Assembly: GCA_002256245.1 (NCBI GenBank)
Contig: NKIU01000002.1
Coordinates: forward strand, 372,001-436,000
DNA: 64,000 nt
Direction of reading: 5' to 3'
Source: Pseudorhodobacter sp. PARRP1
Lineage (GTDB): Bacteria > Pseudomonadota > Alphaproteobacteria > Rhodobacterales > Rhodobacteraceae
The notes beneath the pieces are model-generated. The model saw only the letters and a list, made by a program, of their open reading frames with translations, ran no database searches and was not told the origin of the DNA. Every line of letters begins with the position of its first letter. Position 1 is the first letter of the stretch. Below, piece after piece: positions 52,954-62,353 of this stretch. The position numbers were made by a program, and so were the translations under genes.

Positions 52954-53688
52954 TTGGGCGCTAAATCCGACACAAAGACCCCGCGCGAAGCCGCGCATGT
53001 CGCCATCATCATGGATGGCAATGGCCGCTGGGCCACAAATCGCGGCTGGCCGCGCCTTGTCGGCCACCGAAAGGGGGCAGAGCGTGTCAAACAGATCGTG
53101 CGCGCCGCACCCGAAATCGGCATCCAGTGGCTGACCATCTACGCGTTCTCCACCGAAAACTGGAAACGCTCGACCGAGGAAGTGCTTGGCCTGATGTCGA
53201 TTTTCGCCCGCTATATCGAGCGTGAGGCAGATCGTCTGGCCGCCGACGGCGTGCGGATGCGCTTTATCGGCGACCGCTCCAAGCTGGATGCCAAACTGCA
53301 GCGCCTGATGACCGGGATCGAGGCGCGCACCGCCAACCTTACCCGGCTGAACCTGACCGTGGCGATCAACTACGGCGGCCGCGATGAGATCACACGCACC
53401 ATCCGCACGCTTGCAGCCGAGGCCGCGGCAGGCCGCATCGACCCCGCCCAGATCAGCGATGCGCTGATCAGCCAGCACCTGGATACCGCCACCATTCCCG
53501 ACCCCGATCTGGTGATCCGCACCAGCGGTGAGACCCGCACCTCAAACTTCCTGCCATGGCAGGCGGCCTATGCCGAATACGAATTCACCCCAACCCTGTG
53601 GCCCGATTTCACCATCGACGAACTGGTCGCCATCCTCGCCCGCTTTGGCCATCGCGACCGCCGCTTTGGCGGCGTGGTTTCGGCATGA
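52954..53688 (+). CDS. uppS: Undecaprenyl diphosphate synthase (isoprenyl transferase)
   Basis: This 244-residue enzyme condenses isopentenyl units to make the lipid carrier for peptidoglycan. AHVAIIMDGNGRWATNRGWP holds the Asp and Arg of the substrate site; RTSGETRTSNFLPWQAAYAE then YEF is the family signature. The start is uncertain: TTG at 52954 is preceded by AGGTAGGG, whereas a GTG at 52909 would add 15 residues without a site. Its stop overlaps the cdsA ATG by four bases. Confidence 0.94.
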   Translation: MGAKSDTKTPREAAHVAIIMDGNGRWATNRGWPRLVGHRKGAERVKQIVRAAPEIGIQWLTIYAFSTENWKRSTEEVLGLMSIFARYIEREADRLAADGVRMRFIGDRSKLDAKLQRLMTGIEARTANLTRLNLTVAINYGGRDEITRTIRTLAAEAAAGRIDPAQISDALISQHLDTATIPDPDLVIRTSGETRTSNFLPWQAAYAEYEFTPTLWPDFTIDELVAILARFGHRDRRFGGVVSA

Positions 53689-54473
53689 GCGGGGCCGCGC
53701 AATGGGGCGACCTGCGCCCGCGCGTGCTGTCGGCGGCGGTGATGCTGGCAGTCGGGGCGGTTGAAATCTGGCTGGGCGGGTGGTGGTTTTTGATCCTGAT
53801 CACCCTGCTGACCTCGGTGATGATCTGGGAACTTGCACGCCTGTCCCAGCCGCAACACCGGCGCACCGCTCTTGCCATCGCCGCCTTGGCCGCCCTGTGC
53901 CTGATCGCGGATGAAGGCTGGCCGTCGCTTTCGGCATGGATCGTGTTTCCGCTGGTGCCACTTGCCTTCATGGCCACACCGCGCCGCCAGCAAACGGCGG
54001 TCACGCTGATTGCGATTGCGGTCATGGTGGCAGGCCACGGCCTGTTCGTGCTGCGCGACGAGGCCGGGACGGTCGCTTTCCTGTGGCTGCTGGGCGTGGT
54101 GATCGTGTCCGATGTGATGGGCTACTTTGCCGGGCGGTTGCTTGGTGGGCCGAAATTCTGGCCCGCGATCAGCCCGAAGAAAACATGGTCGGGCACCATC
54201 GCAGGCTGGATCGGTGCTGCGATATTGGGTGCTGCCTTTGTCGCCGCAGGCCACGGCACCCTGTGGCTGATCCTGCTGTCACCCTTGGTGGCCTTTGCGG
54301 GCCAGATGGGCGACATCGCCGAAAGCTGGCTGAAACGCCGGGTGGGGGCGAAAGACAGTTCCAACCTGATCCCCGGCCACGGCGGCGTGCTGGATCGGTT
54401 TGACGCATTGACCGGTGCCATGGTGCTGGTGATGCTGCTGACTCGGGCATTTGATTTGCCGATTGGAGGCTAG
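53685..54473 (+). CDS. cdsA: Phosphatidate cytidylyltransferase
   Basis: This 262-residue membrane enzyme makes CDP-diacylglycerol for phospholipids. It has about seven hydrophobic segments. SPKKTWSGTIAGW and the signature around KDSSNLIPGHGGVLDRFDAL place it in CdsA. The ATG at 53685 overlaps uppS by four bases and the stop abuts dxr, indicating coupling. Confidence 0.96.
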   Translation: MSGAAQWGDLRPRVLSAAVMLAVGAVEIWLGGWWFLILITLLTSVMIWELARLSQPQHRRTALAIAALAALCLIADEGWPSLSAWIVFPLVPLAFMATPRRQQTAVTLIAIAVMVAGHGLFVLRDEAGTVAFLWLLGVVIVSDVMGYFAGRLLGGPKFWPAISPKKTWSGTIAGWIGAAILGAAFVAAGHGTLWLILLSPLVAFAGQMGDIAESWLKRRVGAKDSSNLIPGHGGVLDRFDALTGAMVLVMLLTRAFDLPIGG

Positions 54474-55655
54474 ATGCGTTCCGTCTCGGTTTTTGGGGCC
54501 ACGGGGTCGGTGGGCGAAAGCACCTACGATCTGCTGATCCGCGAAGGCGGGCCCGAGGCCTATCGCACGGTGGCCCTGACCGGCGGGCGCAATGTGGCGC
54601 GGCTGGCCGAAATGGCTGTGGCGCTGCGGGCAGAAATCGCCGTCACCGCCTTTGACGATTGCTTGTCCCCCCTGCGCGATGCGCTTGCCGGCACTGGCAT
54701 TGCCGTGGCCGCTGGAACCCAAGCCGTGCACGACGCCGCCGACCGCCCCGCCGATTGGGTGATGAGCGCGATAGTGGGGGCTGCGGGCCTTGTGCCGGGG
54801 ATGCGCGCTTTGCGTCATGGCGGCAAGCTGGCGCTGGCCAACAAGGAAAGTCTGGTGACGGCCGGGCAGGTGCTGATGGCCACCGCCGCCGCCAATGAGG
54901 CCACCGTGCTGCCGGTGGACAGCGAACATTCGGCGATCTTTCAGGCGCTGGTGGGCGAAGACCTCTCGGCGGTCGAGCGTATCATCCTCACCGCCTCTGG
55001 TGGCGCTTTGCGCGATTGGCCGCTGGAACGGCTGGCGGGTGCCACCGTGACCGAGGCGCTGGCGCATCCGAACTGGTCAATGGGTGCCCGCATCACCATC
55101 GATTCCGCCTCGATGTTTAACAAAGCCTTGGAAGTCATTGAAACCCGCGAGTTTTTCGGCGTCGCGCCTGCGCAGATCGAGGTCATCATCCACCCCGAAT
55201 CGATCATCCATTCGATGGTGGGTTTCCGCGATGGCGCGGTGATGGCGCATTTGGGCGCGCCCGACATGCGCCACCCGATCGGCTATGCGCTGCACTGGCC
55301 GCACCGCCAGAACCTGCCCGTGGCGCGGCTTGACCTTGCCGCACTGGGCGGCCTCACCTTCCGCGCGCCCGATGAGGCCCGCTTCCCCGCCCTGCGTCTG
55401 GCGCGAGAGGTGATGGAGGTCCGCGGCCTTGCCGGTGCCGCCTTCAACGCCGCGAAAGAGGTGGCGCTGGATCACTTCATCGCAGGCGGGCTTGGCTTCA
55501 TGCAGATGGCCGCCGTGGTTGAGGCTACACTTAACCGTGTTTCGTCCGATTGCAGCCTTGGAAATGCCGCCCTTACCCTTGAGGATGTGCTGCAAATGGA
55601 CCATTTGGCACGGATAAAGGCCGCCGAGGCGGTAAACATGGTAAAGGGCAGCTAG
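54474..55655 (+). CDS. dxr: 1-deoxy-D-xylulose-5-phosphate reductoisomerase
   Basis: This 393-residue NADPH enzyme makes 2-C-methylerythritol 4-phosphate in the MEP pathway. SVFGATGSVGESTYDLL is the nucleotide site, LALANKESLVTAGQVLM and PVDSEHSAIFQALVGED the substrate/metal loops, and HPNWSMGARITIDSASMFNK the next. It starts immediately after cdsA. Its product feeds uppS and, indirectly, miaA. Confidence 0.97.
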   Translation: MRSVSVFGATGSVGESTYDLLIREGGPEAYRTVALTGGRNVARLAEMAVALRAEIAVTAFDDCLSPLRDALAGTGIAVAAGTQAVHDAADRPADWVMSAIVGAAGLVPGMRALRHGGKLALANKESLVTAGQVLMATAAANEATVLPVDSEHSAIFQALVGEDLSAVERIILTASGGALRDWPLERLAGATVTEALAHPNWSMGARITIDSASMFNKALEVIETREFFGVAPAQIEVIIHPESIIHSMVGFRDGAVMAHLGAPDMRHPIGYALHWPHRQNLPVARLDLAALGGLTFRAPDEARFPALRLAREVMEVRGLAGAAFNAAKEVALDHFIAGGLGFMQMAAVVEATLNRVSSDCSLGNAALTLEDVLQMDHLARIKAAEAVNMVKGS

Positions 55656-55656
55656 C

Positions 55657-56994
55657 GTGGATTTCAGCAGCATTGCGGCGTCATTTGGCGGTGCGGTTTG
55701 GTCGGGCTTGTTCTTCATCGTCGCCGTGGCGGTGATCGTGGCGGTGCATGAATACGGCCATTACATCGTCGGGCGCTGGTCTGGCATCCATGCCGAGGTG
55801 TTCTCGTTGGGCTTCGGCCCGGTGATCTATGCGCGCGTTGATAAACGCGGCACGCAATGGCAGATCGCGGCCTTTCCCATTGGCGGCTATGTGAAATTTC
55901 TGGGCGACAAGGACGCAGCCTCCAGCACCGACCATGCCGCCATCAGCGGGCTTTCCGATGCAGAGCAACGCCACACCATGGCAGGTGCGCCGCTGTGGGC
56001 GCGCGCGGCGACGGTCGCAGCAGGCCCGGTGTTCAACTTCATTCTGGCGCTCGTGGTGTTCATCGGTATGATCACCTACACCGGTGTCGCCACCGATGCG
56101 CCCGTCGTGGGCCGCCTCAATGCCTCGCCCTTTGCAGGCGAAACCCTGCAGCCCGGCGACCGGATTCTGGCGCTGAACGGCACCGCCACGCCTGACATCG
56201 AAAGCTTTGCCAAAACCGCAAGCGCCCTGCCGCCTGCTGCCACCGTCACCTACCAGATCGAGCGCGCAGGGGCCACGATGGACGTGACCGGCGCGCATCC
56301 GTTCTTGCCGCTGGTCGGCTCGGTGATGCCGCGCAACGCCGGCGGCGATGCCGGTATTCAGGTGGGCGACGTGATTTTGCAGGCGGGCGACACCCCCGTC
56401 ACCGCCTTCAGCCAACTGCCCGCGCTGGTCGAGGCCACCCAAGGTGCCCCCATCGCGCTGAAAATCTGGCGCGCTGGTCAGATCATCGACCTGACGCTTT
56501 CCCCCAACCGCCGCGATCTGCCCAAAGACGGCGGCGGGTTTGAAACCCGCTGGATGATCGGCCTGTCGGGCGGCATGTTGTTTGATCCGCAAACCCGCCA
56601 GCCGGGGCCATGGGAGACCGTAACGCTGGCCGTCGATCAGGCATGGAGCACCGCGCAATCCTCGCTGTCTGGCCTGTGGCATATCGTGACCGGCAAGATC
56701 AGCACCTGCAACCTCTCTGGCCCCGTCGGCATGGCCGAAGTGATGGGCGACGCCGCCCGCCAAGGCCCCGAGCAGTTCATCGGCTATCTTGGCATGATGT
56801 CGCTGGGCATCGGCCTTTTGAACCTGTTCCCGATCCCGGTGCTGGACGGCGGCCATCTGGTGTTCTTCGCCTATGAGGCCGTGTTCCGCCGCAAACCCAA
56901 CCCTGCGGTGATGAATGTGCTGATGCTGATCGGCCTGATGGCTGTCCTGAGCTTCATGTTCTTCGCCTTGGGCAATGATTTCACCTGCAAATAA
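55657..56994 (+). CDS. rseP: RIP metalloprotease RseP (site-2 protease)
   Basis: This 445-residue intramembrane zinc protease has HEYGH at residues 31-35 in a hydrophobic N-terminal helix, and NLFPIPVLDGGHLVFF near residue 389, the second active-site motif. A PDZ domain pair lies between (PVVGRLNASPFAGETLQPGD and SVMPRNAGGDAGIQVGDVIL). It cleaves membrane anti-sigma factors and signal-peptide remnants. GTG start at 55657, one base after dxr. Confidence 0.96.
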   Translation: MDFSSIAASFGGAVWSGLFFIVAVAVIVAVHEYGHYIVGRWSGIHAEVFSLGFGPVIYARVDKRGTQWQIAAFPIGGYVKFLGDKDAASSTDHAAISGLSDAEQRHTMAGAPLWARAATVAAGPVFNFILALVVFIGMITYTGVATDAPVVGRLNASPFAGETLQPGDRILALNGTATPDIESFAKTASALPPAATVTYQIERAGATMDVTGAHPFLPLVGSVMPRNAGGDAGIQVGDVILQAGDTPVTAFSQLPALVEATQGAPIALKIWRAGQIIDLTLSPNRRDLPKDGGGFETRWMIGLSGGMLFDPQTRQPGPWETVTLAVDQAWSTAQSSLSGLWHIVTGKISTCNLSGPVGMAEVMGDAARQGPEQFIGYLGMMSLGIGLLNLFPIPVLDGGHLVFFAYEAVFRRKPNPAVMNVLMLIGLMAVLSFMFFALGNDFTCK

Positions 56995-57066
56995 CGGCGC
57001 AGGCCACAGTGCTGCCACATTCTCGGGCTAAATTTCGGCATCATTTGGTGCGGAAAGGGCAAGACC

Positions 57067-57204
57067 ATGCAGGCTGTGATGAAAAGCTACAAAGGCCTGT
57101 CGCTTCTGGTCTGGCTGAACTGGGATCGCCTGTTCACCGCAGGCACCGTGATCGTGGGCCTGCTTGCCGGTGCCTTCCTTGGCACGGCGCTGATGCAGCC
57201 CTGA
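57067..57204 (+). CDS. Small membrane protein, 45 residues
   Basis: This short frame runs from ATG 57067 to TGA 57204. It encodes MQAVMKSYKGLSLLVWLNWD and then a hydrophobic single helix (TAGTVIVGLLAGAFLGTALM) with a short tail. AAGGGC precedes the start. A single-pass inner-membrane protein is predicted, between rseP and bamA. No family is recognised. Its position in the conserved cluster and plausible ribosome site argue for a real gene, but this has not been tested. Confidence 0.62.
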   Translation: MQAVMKSYKGLSLLVWLNWDRLFTAGTVIVGLLAGAFLGTALMQP

Positions 57205-57255
57205 TCTGCGGCCAAGAATATCCACCGATTGCTTACGATTTTTCCGGCCATCCTT

Positions 57256-57284
57256 TTGACATTGCTTGCGGTTGCGGGTAGTCA
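57256..57284 (+). promoter_or_regulatory. Possible promoter upstream of bamA
   Basis: TTGACA at 57256-57261 is a perfect -35 box; 17 bp later comes TAGTCA, a poor -10. The bamA ATG is 34 bp beyond. The -35 is striking but the -10 is weak. Confidence 0.35.
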
Positions 57285-57318
57285 GATGCACAGGATTTAG
57301 TGCATTCAGGAGCGGCTC

Positions 57319-59640
57319 ATGCGGGAAACAGCAAGCGCAGGTATCACGCGCAAGGGTAAGCTCCGTGGCTTTATGCGCCCGACACTCGTCGCAATTCTGC
57401 TTTCCAGCGCAATGGTTTCCGAACCGTTCCTCACGCTTGCTCAGGCGCAGACCTACAGCTTCAGCAACGTCACGGTCGAGGGCAACGCCCGCGTCGATGC
57501 CGCGACAATCCTGAAATATGCGGGAATCGCACGCGGTCAGTCGATGGCCGCCGGGCAGTTGAATGACGCCTATCAGCGCATTTTCGCCTCGGGTTTGTTC
57601 GAAACTGTTGATCTTGTGCCACAGGGCAGCACGCTGTTGATCAAGGTCAAAGAACTGCCGATGCTGAACGTTGTCGATTTTCAGGGCAACAAGCTGGTCA
57701 AAGACGAAAAGCTGAACGAAATCGTCAAATCGAAATCGCGTCTGGTCTATAACCCCGCGCAGGCCGAGGCCGATGCGGCGCAGATTTCCGAAGCCTACCG
57801 CGTGCAGGGCCGCCTTGCCGCCACGGTTGACCCAAAGATCATCCGCCGCTCCGACAACCGCGTTGATCTGGTGTTTGAAATCACCGAAGGCAAAGTCGTT
57901 GAAAACGAAGGCATTTCCTTTGTCGGCAACCGCTCTTTCAGTGACCGCCGCCTCAAGCAGGTGCTGCAAACCAAACAAGCAGGTTTCCTGCGCCAGTTGA
58001 TCAAATCCGACACCTTCGTGCCCGAGCGGTTGGAGGTTGATAAGCAGATGCTGCGCGACTTCTACATGTCGCGCGGCTATATCGACGTGCAGGTGGTCGA
58101 TGCCACCGGCCAACTTTCCCGCGAACGCGATGCAACTTTCGTGACCTATACCGTCAAGGAAGGCCAAAGCTGGAAGATCGGCAACGTCAGCACGGTGTCC
58201 GAGGTTGAGGGCGTCGATGCCGCCGAATTCGCCGCCGTGCAGAAGATGCGCTCGGGCGTGACCTATTCGCCGTCGATCATCGAAAACAACATCGCCCGGA
58301 TGGAAAATCTGGCCCTGCGCAAAGGCCTGAACTTTGTGAGCGTGGAGCCGCGTCTGGTCCGCAATGAGCGTAATCAGACCCTGGACGTGGAATATGTCAT
58401 CAAGCGCGGTGATAAGGTCTTCGTTGAACGCATTGATATTGAAGGCAATACCACCACGCTCGATCAGGTCGTGCGCCGTCAGTTCCGCACGGTGGAAGGC
58501 GACCCCTTCAACCCGCGCGAAATCCGTCAGGCGGCCGAGCGTATCCGCGCCTTGGGCTTTTTCACCGACGCCAAGGTCGATGCCAAACCCGGCAGCAACC
58601 CCGATGAGGTCGTCGTTAACGTCGATGTCGAAGAAAAACCCACCGGCTCGCTTAGCCTCGGCGCCAGCTTTGGCACGCAGTCGGGCTTGGGCCTGAATGT
58701 GGGCTTCTCGGAAACCAACTTCCTGGGTCGCGGGCAGGCGTTCTCGGTCAACATCGCCACCGCTTCCGATACCAAAGACAGCGGGATTTCCTTTGTGGAA
58801 CCGGCACTTCTGGGCCGTGACCTGAAGCTGAAATTTGGCTTGTCCTATAATGAGACCAACAACGCCAGCGCCCTCTACGACACCCGGTCTATCGCGTTCA
58901 CCACGGGATTGGAGTTTCCGATTGCCGAGCAGTCGCGGCTGGAACTGCGCTTCAAGGCATTTCAGGACACGCTCAGCAAGGTTACGTCAACCGCGCCATT
59001 GCTGGTTGCCGAGGGTGCACGCGGCAGCGAAATCGGCTCGGGTCTGGGCTATATCTATACCTTCGACAACCGCGTGACCGGCCTTAACCCGAAAAGCAGC
59101 CTGCTGTTCCGCTTCGGGCAGGATTTTGTCGGTTTGGGGGGCGATGCGAAATTTGTCGAAACCACGGCCTTGGCTGTGGCCGAGACCAAGGTCTTCAACG
59201 AAGACGTGACGCTGCGCGCGATTTTTGAAGGCGGCGCTGTCAACAGCTTTGGCGGCTATGATACCCGCGTCACCGACCGCTACTTCGCGAACGGCAAGAT
59301 CCGTGGCTTTGACACCAACGGCATCGGCCCGCGTGATGCGTCGGGCGATGCCTTGGGCGGCAATTTCTACGCCACCATGAAGCTTGAGGCTGAATTCCCG
59401 CTGGGCCTGCCGGAAGAATACGGCATCACCGGTGGCGTGTTTGCCGATATGGGATCGGTTTGGGGCTTGGACAACCCGGGTGCCGTTGACGACAGCGCGC
59501 ATCTGCGTGCCGCCGTCGGCGTCTCGGTGCTGTGGACCACCCCCATCGGCCCGCTGCGGTTCAACTTCTCGAACGCGGTCAAGAAAGAAAGCTATGACGA
59601 AGAGCAAAGCTTCGATCTGACCATCGCGACCAAATTCTGA
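57319..59640 (+). CDS. bamA: Outer membrane protein assembly factor BamA
   Basis: This 773-residue protein inserts beta-barrel proteins in the outer membrane. A signal peptide (FMRPTLVAILLSSAMVSEPF, cut near AQAQ) is followed by five POTRA domains (residues about 45-390), seen in repeated beta-alpha-alpha-beta-beta units such as YSFSNVTVEGNARVDAATIL and VFVERIDIEGNTTTLDQVVR. The barrel (about 420-773) has LPEEYGITGGVFADMGSVWG and ends in the C-terminal motif SFDLTIATKF. CAGGAGCGGCTC before the ATG supports the start. It is coupled with the OmpH-like gene. Confidence 0.97.
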   Translation: MRETASAGITRKGKLRGFMRPTLVAILLSSAMVSEPFLTLAQAQTYSFSNVTVEGNARVDAATILKYAGIARGQSMAAGQLNDAYQRIFASGLFETVDLVPQGSTLLIKVKELPMLNVVDFQGNKLVKDEKLNEIVKSKSRLVYNPAQAEADAAQISEAYRVQGRLAATVDPKIIRRSDNRVDLVFEITEGKVVENEGISFVGNRSFSDRRLKQVLQTKQAGFLRQLIKSDTFVPERLEVDKQMLRDFYMSRGYIDVQVVDATGQLSRERDATFVTYTVKEGQSWKIGNVSTVSEVEGVDAAEFAAVQKMRSGVTYSPSIIENNIARMENLALRKGLNFVSVEPRLVRNERNQTLDVEYVIKRGDKVFVERIDIEGNTTTLDQVVRRQFRTVEGDPFNPREIRQAAERIRALGFFTDAKVDAKPGSNPDEVVVNVDVEEKPTGSLSLGASFGTQSGLGLNVGFSETNFLGRGQAFSVNIATASDTKDSGISFVEPALLGRDLKLKFGLSYNETNNASALYDTRSIAFTTGLEFPIAEQSRLELRFKAFQDTLSKVTSTAPLLVAEGARGSEIGSGLGYIYTFDNRVTGLNPKSSLLFRFGQDFVGLGGDAKFVETTALAVAETKVFNEDVTLRAIFEGGAVNSFGGYDTRVTDRYFANGKIRGFDTNGIGPRDASGDALGGNFYATMKLEAEFPLGLPEEYGITGGVFADMGSVWGLDNPGAVDDSAHLRAAVGVSVLWTTPIGPLRFNFSNAVKKESYDEEQSFDLTIATKF

Positions 59641-60197
59641 TGCAGCGGCAGGCGGCGGGGCTGATCATGGCGCTGCTGCTTGCGGTTTGCCCGCAGGGGA
59701 TGGCGGCGCAATCGGTCGTGCAGAAATCCGCGATCGTGACGCTGGATCAGGATCAGTTGTATCTGGGCACCAAATACGGCCGGGCGCTGCAAGCCAAGTT
59801 TGAAGCCGAATCCTCGGCGCTGCTGGCCGAAAACCGCAAGATCGACTCCGCGCTCGAGACCGAAGAACGCGAGTTGACCAATCGCCGCGCCACAATGACC
59901 GCGCAGGATTTTCGCCCCTTGGCCGACGCTTTTGACAAGAAAGCCAACGAGTTACGCAAGGCGCAAGAGGTCAAATCGACCGAGCTGTCCAAGACCCGCG
60001 ATGCCGATCGCCAAAGCTTCTTTCAGGCCGTGGCGCCAATTTTGGGTGATTACATGGTCGAGCGCGGTGCGGTTGCCATCCTCGACAAATCCGCCATCGT
60101 GGTCAGCCTTGGGTCCATCGACATCACCAAAGACGTGATCGCCCGCATCGACAGCCGTTTGGGCGACGGCAGCACACCGCCTGCACCCGCGCCCTAA
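59640..60197 (+). CDS. OmpH/Skp-family periplasmic chaperone
   Basis: This 185-residue protein has a signal peptide (MQRQAAGLIMALLLAVCPQG then MAA) and a long coiled coil (FEAESSALLAENRKIDSALE and KKANELRKAQEVKSTELSKT) flanked by beta strands (IVTLDQDQLYLGTKYGRALQ and AVAILDKSAIVVSLGSID). The trimer holds unfolded outer-membrane proteins for BamA. Its start overlaps the bamA stop by one base. Confidence 0.92.
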   Translation: MQRQAAGLIMALLLAVCPQGMAAQSVVQKSAIVTLDQDQLYLGTKYGRALQAKFEAESSALLAENRKIDSALETEERELTNRRATMTAQDFRPLADAFDKKANELRKAQEVKSTELSKTRDADRQSFFQAVAPILGDYMVERGAVAILDKSAIVVSLGSIDITKDVIARIDSRLGDGSTPPAPAP

Positions 60198-60285
60198 GCC
60201 CGCCCGCCAATGGCTTGTCTCAGCCTGCGGTTTTCGCTAGTGACATCCCACGCCCCGGCAAGAGGGCCGCACACTCGGAGTTCCC

Positions 60286-60762
60286 ATGACCGACCAGCCC
60301 AACGCAGACGCCCCGCTCTCCGCCGATCTGTCGCTGATCCAGCGCATCATCCCGCACCGCTATCCCTTCCTGCTGGTCGATAAGGTGCGCGACATCTACA
60401 TCAACAAATCCTGCGTCGGCATCAAGAACATCACCTTCAACGAGCCGCAGTTTCAGGGCCATTTTCCCGGCATGCCGATCTTCCCGGGCGTGATGATCAT
60501 TGAAGCCATGGCGCAGACCTCGGGCATCCTTGTTGGCCTGTCGATGGACCTTGTCGATAAAAACGCCACCGTGTTTTTCATGGGCGTCGATGCGGTGAAA
60601 TTCCGCCGCAAAGTCGTCCCCGGCGATGTGCTGGAGTTGCACGTCACCGCCCTGCGCGGCGGCGGGCGGGTGTGGAAATTCGCCGGGCGCGCCATGGTCG
60701 ATGGCGAACTCGCGTGTGAGGCCGAATTCATGGCGATGTTCGACGTCCCGAAAAAGGCCTGA
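60286..60762 (+). CDS. fabZ: 3-hydroxyacyl-ACP dehydratase
   Basis: This 158-residue hotdog-fold dehydratase removes water from 3-hydroxyacyl-ACP in fatty acid synthesis. [20 protein letters not shown] contains the catalytic His and Glu (around residues 59-70), and [11 protein letters not shown] is the typical N-terminal block. It precedes lpxA by two bases, the classical fabZ-lpxA pairing of fatty acid and lipid A synthesis. Confidence 0.96.
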   Translation: MTDQPNADAPLSADLSLIQRIIPHRYPFLLVDKVRDIYINKSCVGIKNITFNEPQFQGHFPGMPIFPGVMIIEAMAQTSGILVGLSMDLVDKNATVFFMGVDAVKFRRKVVPGDVLELHVTALRGGGRVWKFAGRAMVDGELACEAEFMAMFDVPKKA

Positions 60763-60764
60763 GC

Positions 60765-61562
60765 ATGTCCATTCACGGCACAGCCCTTGTCCACCCCTCT
60801 GCCTTCGTCGAGGAAGGTGCCACCATCGGCCCCGATTGCTTCATCGGCCCCTTCGCGCTGATCGGCCCCGAGGTGACCTTGCACAAGGGCGTCACGGTGA
60901 AATCGCACGCCGTGGTCACCGGCTGGACCGAGATCGGCGAAGACACCACAATCTTCCCCTTCGCCTGCGTCGGTGAAGTGCCGCAAGACCTGAAATTCAA
61001 GGGCGAGCGCACAAGGCTGATCGTCGGCAAACGCTGCAAAATCCGCGAGGGCGCAACCCTGAACACCGGCACCGAGGGCGGCGGCGGCATCACCCGCGTC
61101 GGCGATGATTGCCTGTTGATGACCGGCGCGCATATCGGCCACGACGCACAACTCGGCAACCGCATCGTGCTGGCCAACCAAGTCGCCATCGCGGGCCATT
61201 GCCACATCGGCGACGATGTGATCGTCGGCGGCCTGTCCGGCATCCACCAATTTGTCCGCGTTGGCCGCGGCGCGATCATTGGCGCGGTGACGATGGTGAC
61301 CAACGATGTGCTGCCCTTCGGCCTTGTGCAAGGCCCGCGCGGTGTGCTCGATGGGCTGAACCTTGTCGGCCTGAAGCGCCGCGGGGTCGAGCGTGCCGAC
61401 ATCACCGCTATGCGCGCGGCGTTCCAGATGCTGGCGCAGGGCGAGGGCAGCTTTCTCGATCGCGCCCGCCGTCTGGCCGAGGAAACCGACAGCCCTTATG
61501 TCCGCGAGATGACCGATTTCATCCTCTCGGCCTCTGACCGTTCGTTCCTGACCCCGAAATGA
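60765..61562 (+). CDS. lpxA: UDP-N-acetylglucosamine acyltransferase
   Basis: This 265-residue enzyme transfers a 3-hydroxyacyl group from ACP to UDP-GlcNAc, the first lipid A step. The left-handed beta-helix hexapeptide repeats are clear (IGPDCFIGPFALIGPEVTLH), and the catalytic His is in LLMTGAHIGHDAQLGN. The C-terminal helices are present. It overlaps lpxI by four bases. Confidence 0.96.
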   Translation: MSIHGTALVHPSAFVEEGATIGPDCFIGPFALIGPEVTLHKGVTVKSHAVVTGWTEIGEDTTIFPFACVGEVPQDLKFKGERTRLIVGKRCKIREGATLNTGTEGGGGITRVGDDCLLMTGAHIGHDAQLGNRIVLANQVAIAGHCHIGDDVIVGGLSGIHQFVRVGRGAIIGAVTMVTNDVLPFGLVQGPRGVLDGLNLVGLKRRGVERADITAMRAAFQMLAQGEGSFLDRARRLAEETDSPYVREMTDFILSASDRSFLTPK

Positions 61563-62353
61563 GCCGGCTTGCCATCATCGCAGGGCAGGGCGCTTTGCCC
61601 GCCGCCTTGGCCGCCACCCTGGCCGAGCCCCCCTTCGTCTGCGCTTTGGATGGCTTCACGCCAGCGGGCCTGCCCGTCGATCAGGTGTTCCGGGTTGAAC
61701 GCCTGGCGCTGTTCCTGCGCTTCTTGGAAGATCAAGGCGTCACCCGCGTGATCTTCGCCGGGGCCGTGCAGCGCCCGCGCCTTGACCCGTCGCTGTTTGA
61801 TCCGCAAACCGCGCAAATGGTGCCGCGCCTGCTGGCCGCGATGCAGGCGGGCGATGATGCCACCCTGCGCGCAGTCGTGGCGATCTTCGAGGAGGCGTGT
61901 TTTGAGGTGGTCGGCGTCGAAGCCATCGCCCCCGCACTTCTGCCGCAAGCCGCTGTTCTGGCAGGCGAAATCACCCCACAGCATGAAGCCGATGCGACCC
62001 GCGCCGCCACCATCACCGCCGCACTTGGCGCGGTCGATGTCGGCCAAGGTTGCGTCGTGGCGGGCGGCCTCTGCCTTGCGGTCGAAGCACTGCCCGGCAC
62101 CGACGCGATGCTGAAAAGCCTTGCCCAAATTCCCGCCAGCCTGCGCCCGAAAGGTGGTGTGTTCTACAAATCCGCCAAACCCGGCCAAGACCGCCGCATG
62201 GATCTACCCACCATGGGAATGGAAACCTTGCGCCTTGTGGCCGAGGCAGGCCTTGCCGGCGTTGCCTTCGAAGCCGGATCGGTGATCTGCCTTGATCTGC
62301 CGCAGATGATCGCCTTCGCTCAAGCGCAGAACCTGCTGCTATGGGCGCGCTGA
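61559..62353 (+). CDS. lpxI: UDP-2,3-diacylglucosamine diphosphatase (LpxI type)
   Basis: This 264-residue enzyme removes UMP from UDP-2,3-diacylglucosamine. MSRLAIIAGQGALPAALAAT matches the N-terminus of LpxI, an alphaproteobacterial alternative to LpxH. FAGAVQRPRLDPSLFDPQTA and the C-terminal PGQDRRMDLPTMGMETLRLV are family segments. It starts inside lpxA by four bases. Confidence 0.93.
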   Translation: MSRLAIIAGQGALPAALAATLAEPPFVCALDGFTPAGLPVDQVFRVERLALFLRFLEDQGVTRVIFAGAVQRPRLDPSLFDPQTAQMVPRLLAAMQAGDDATLRAVVAIFEEACFEVVGVEAIAPALLPQAAVLAGEITPQHEADATRAATITAALGAVDVGQGCVVAGGLCLAVEALPGTDAMLKSLAQIPASLRPKGGVFYKSAKPGQDRRMDLPTMGMETLRLVAEAGLAGVAFEAGSVICLDLPQMIAFAQAQNLLLWAR

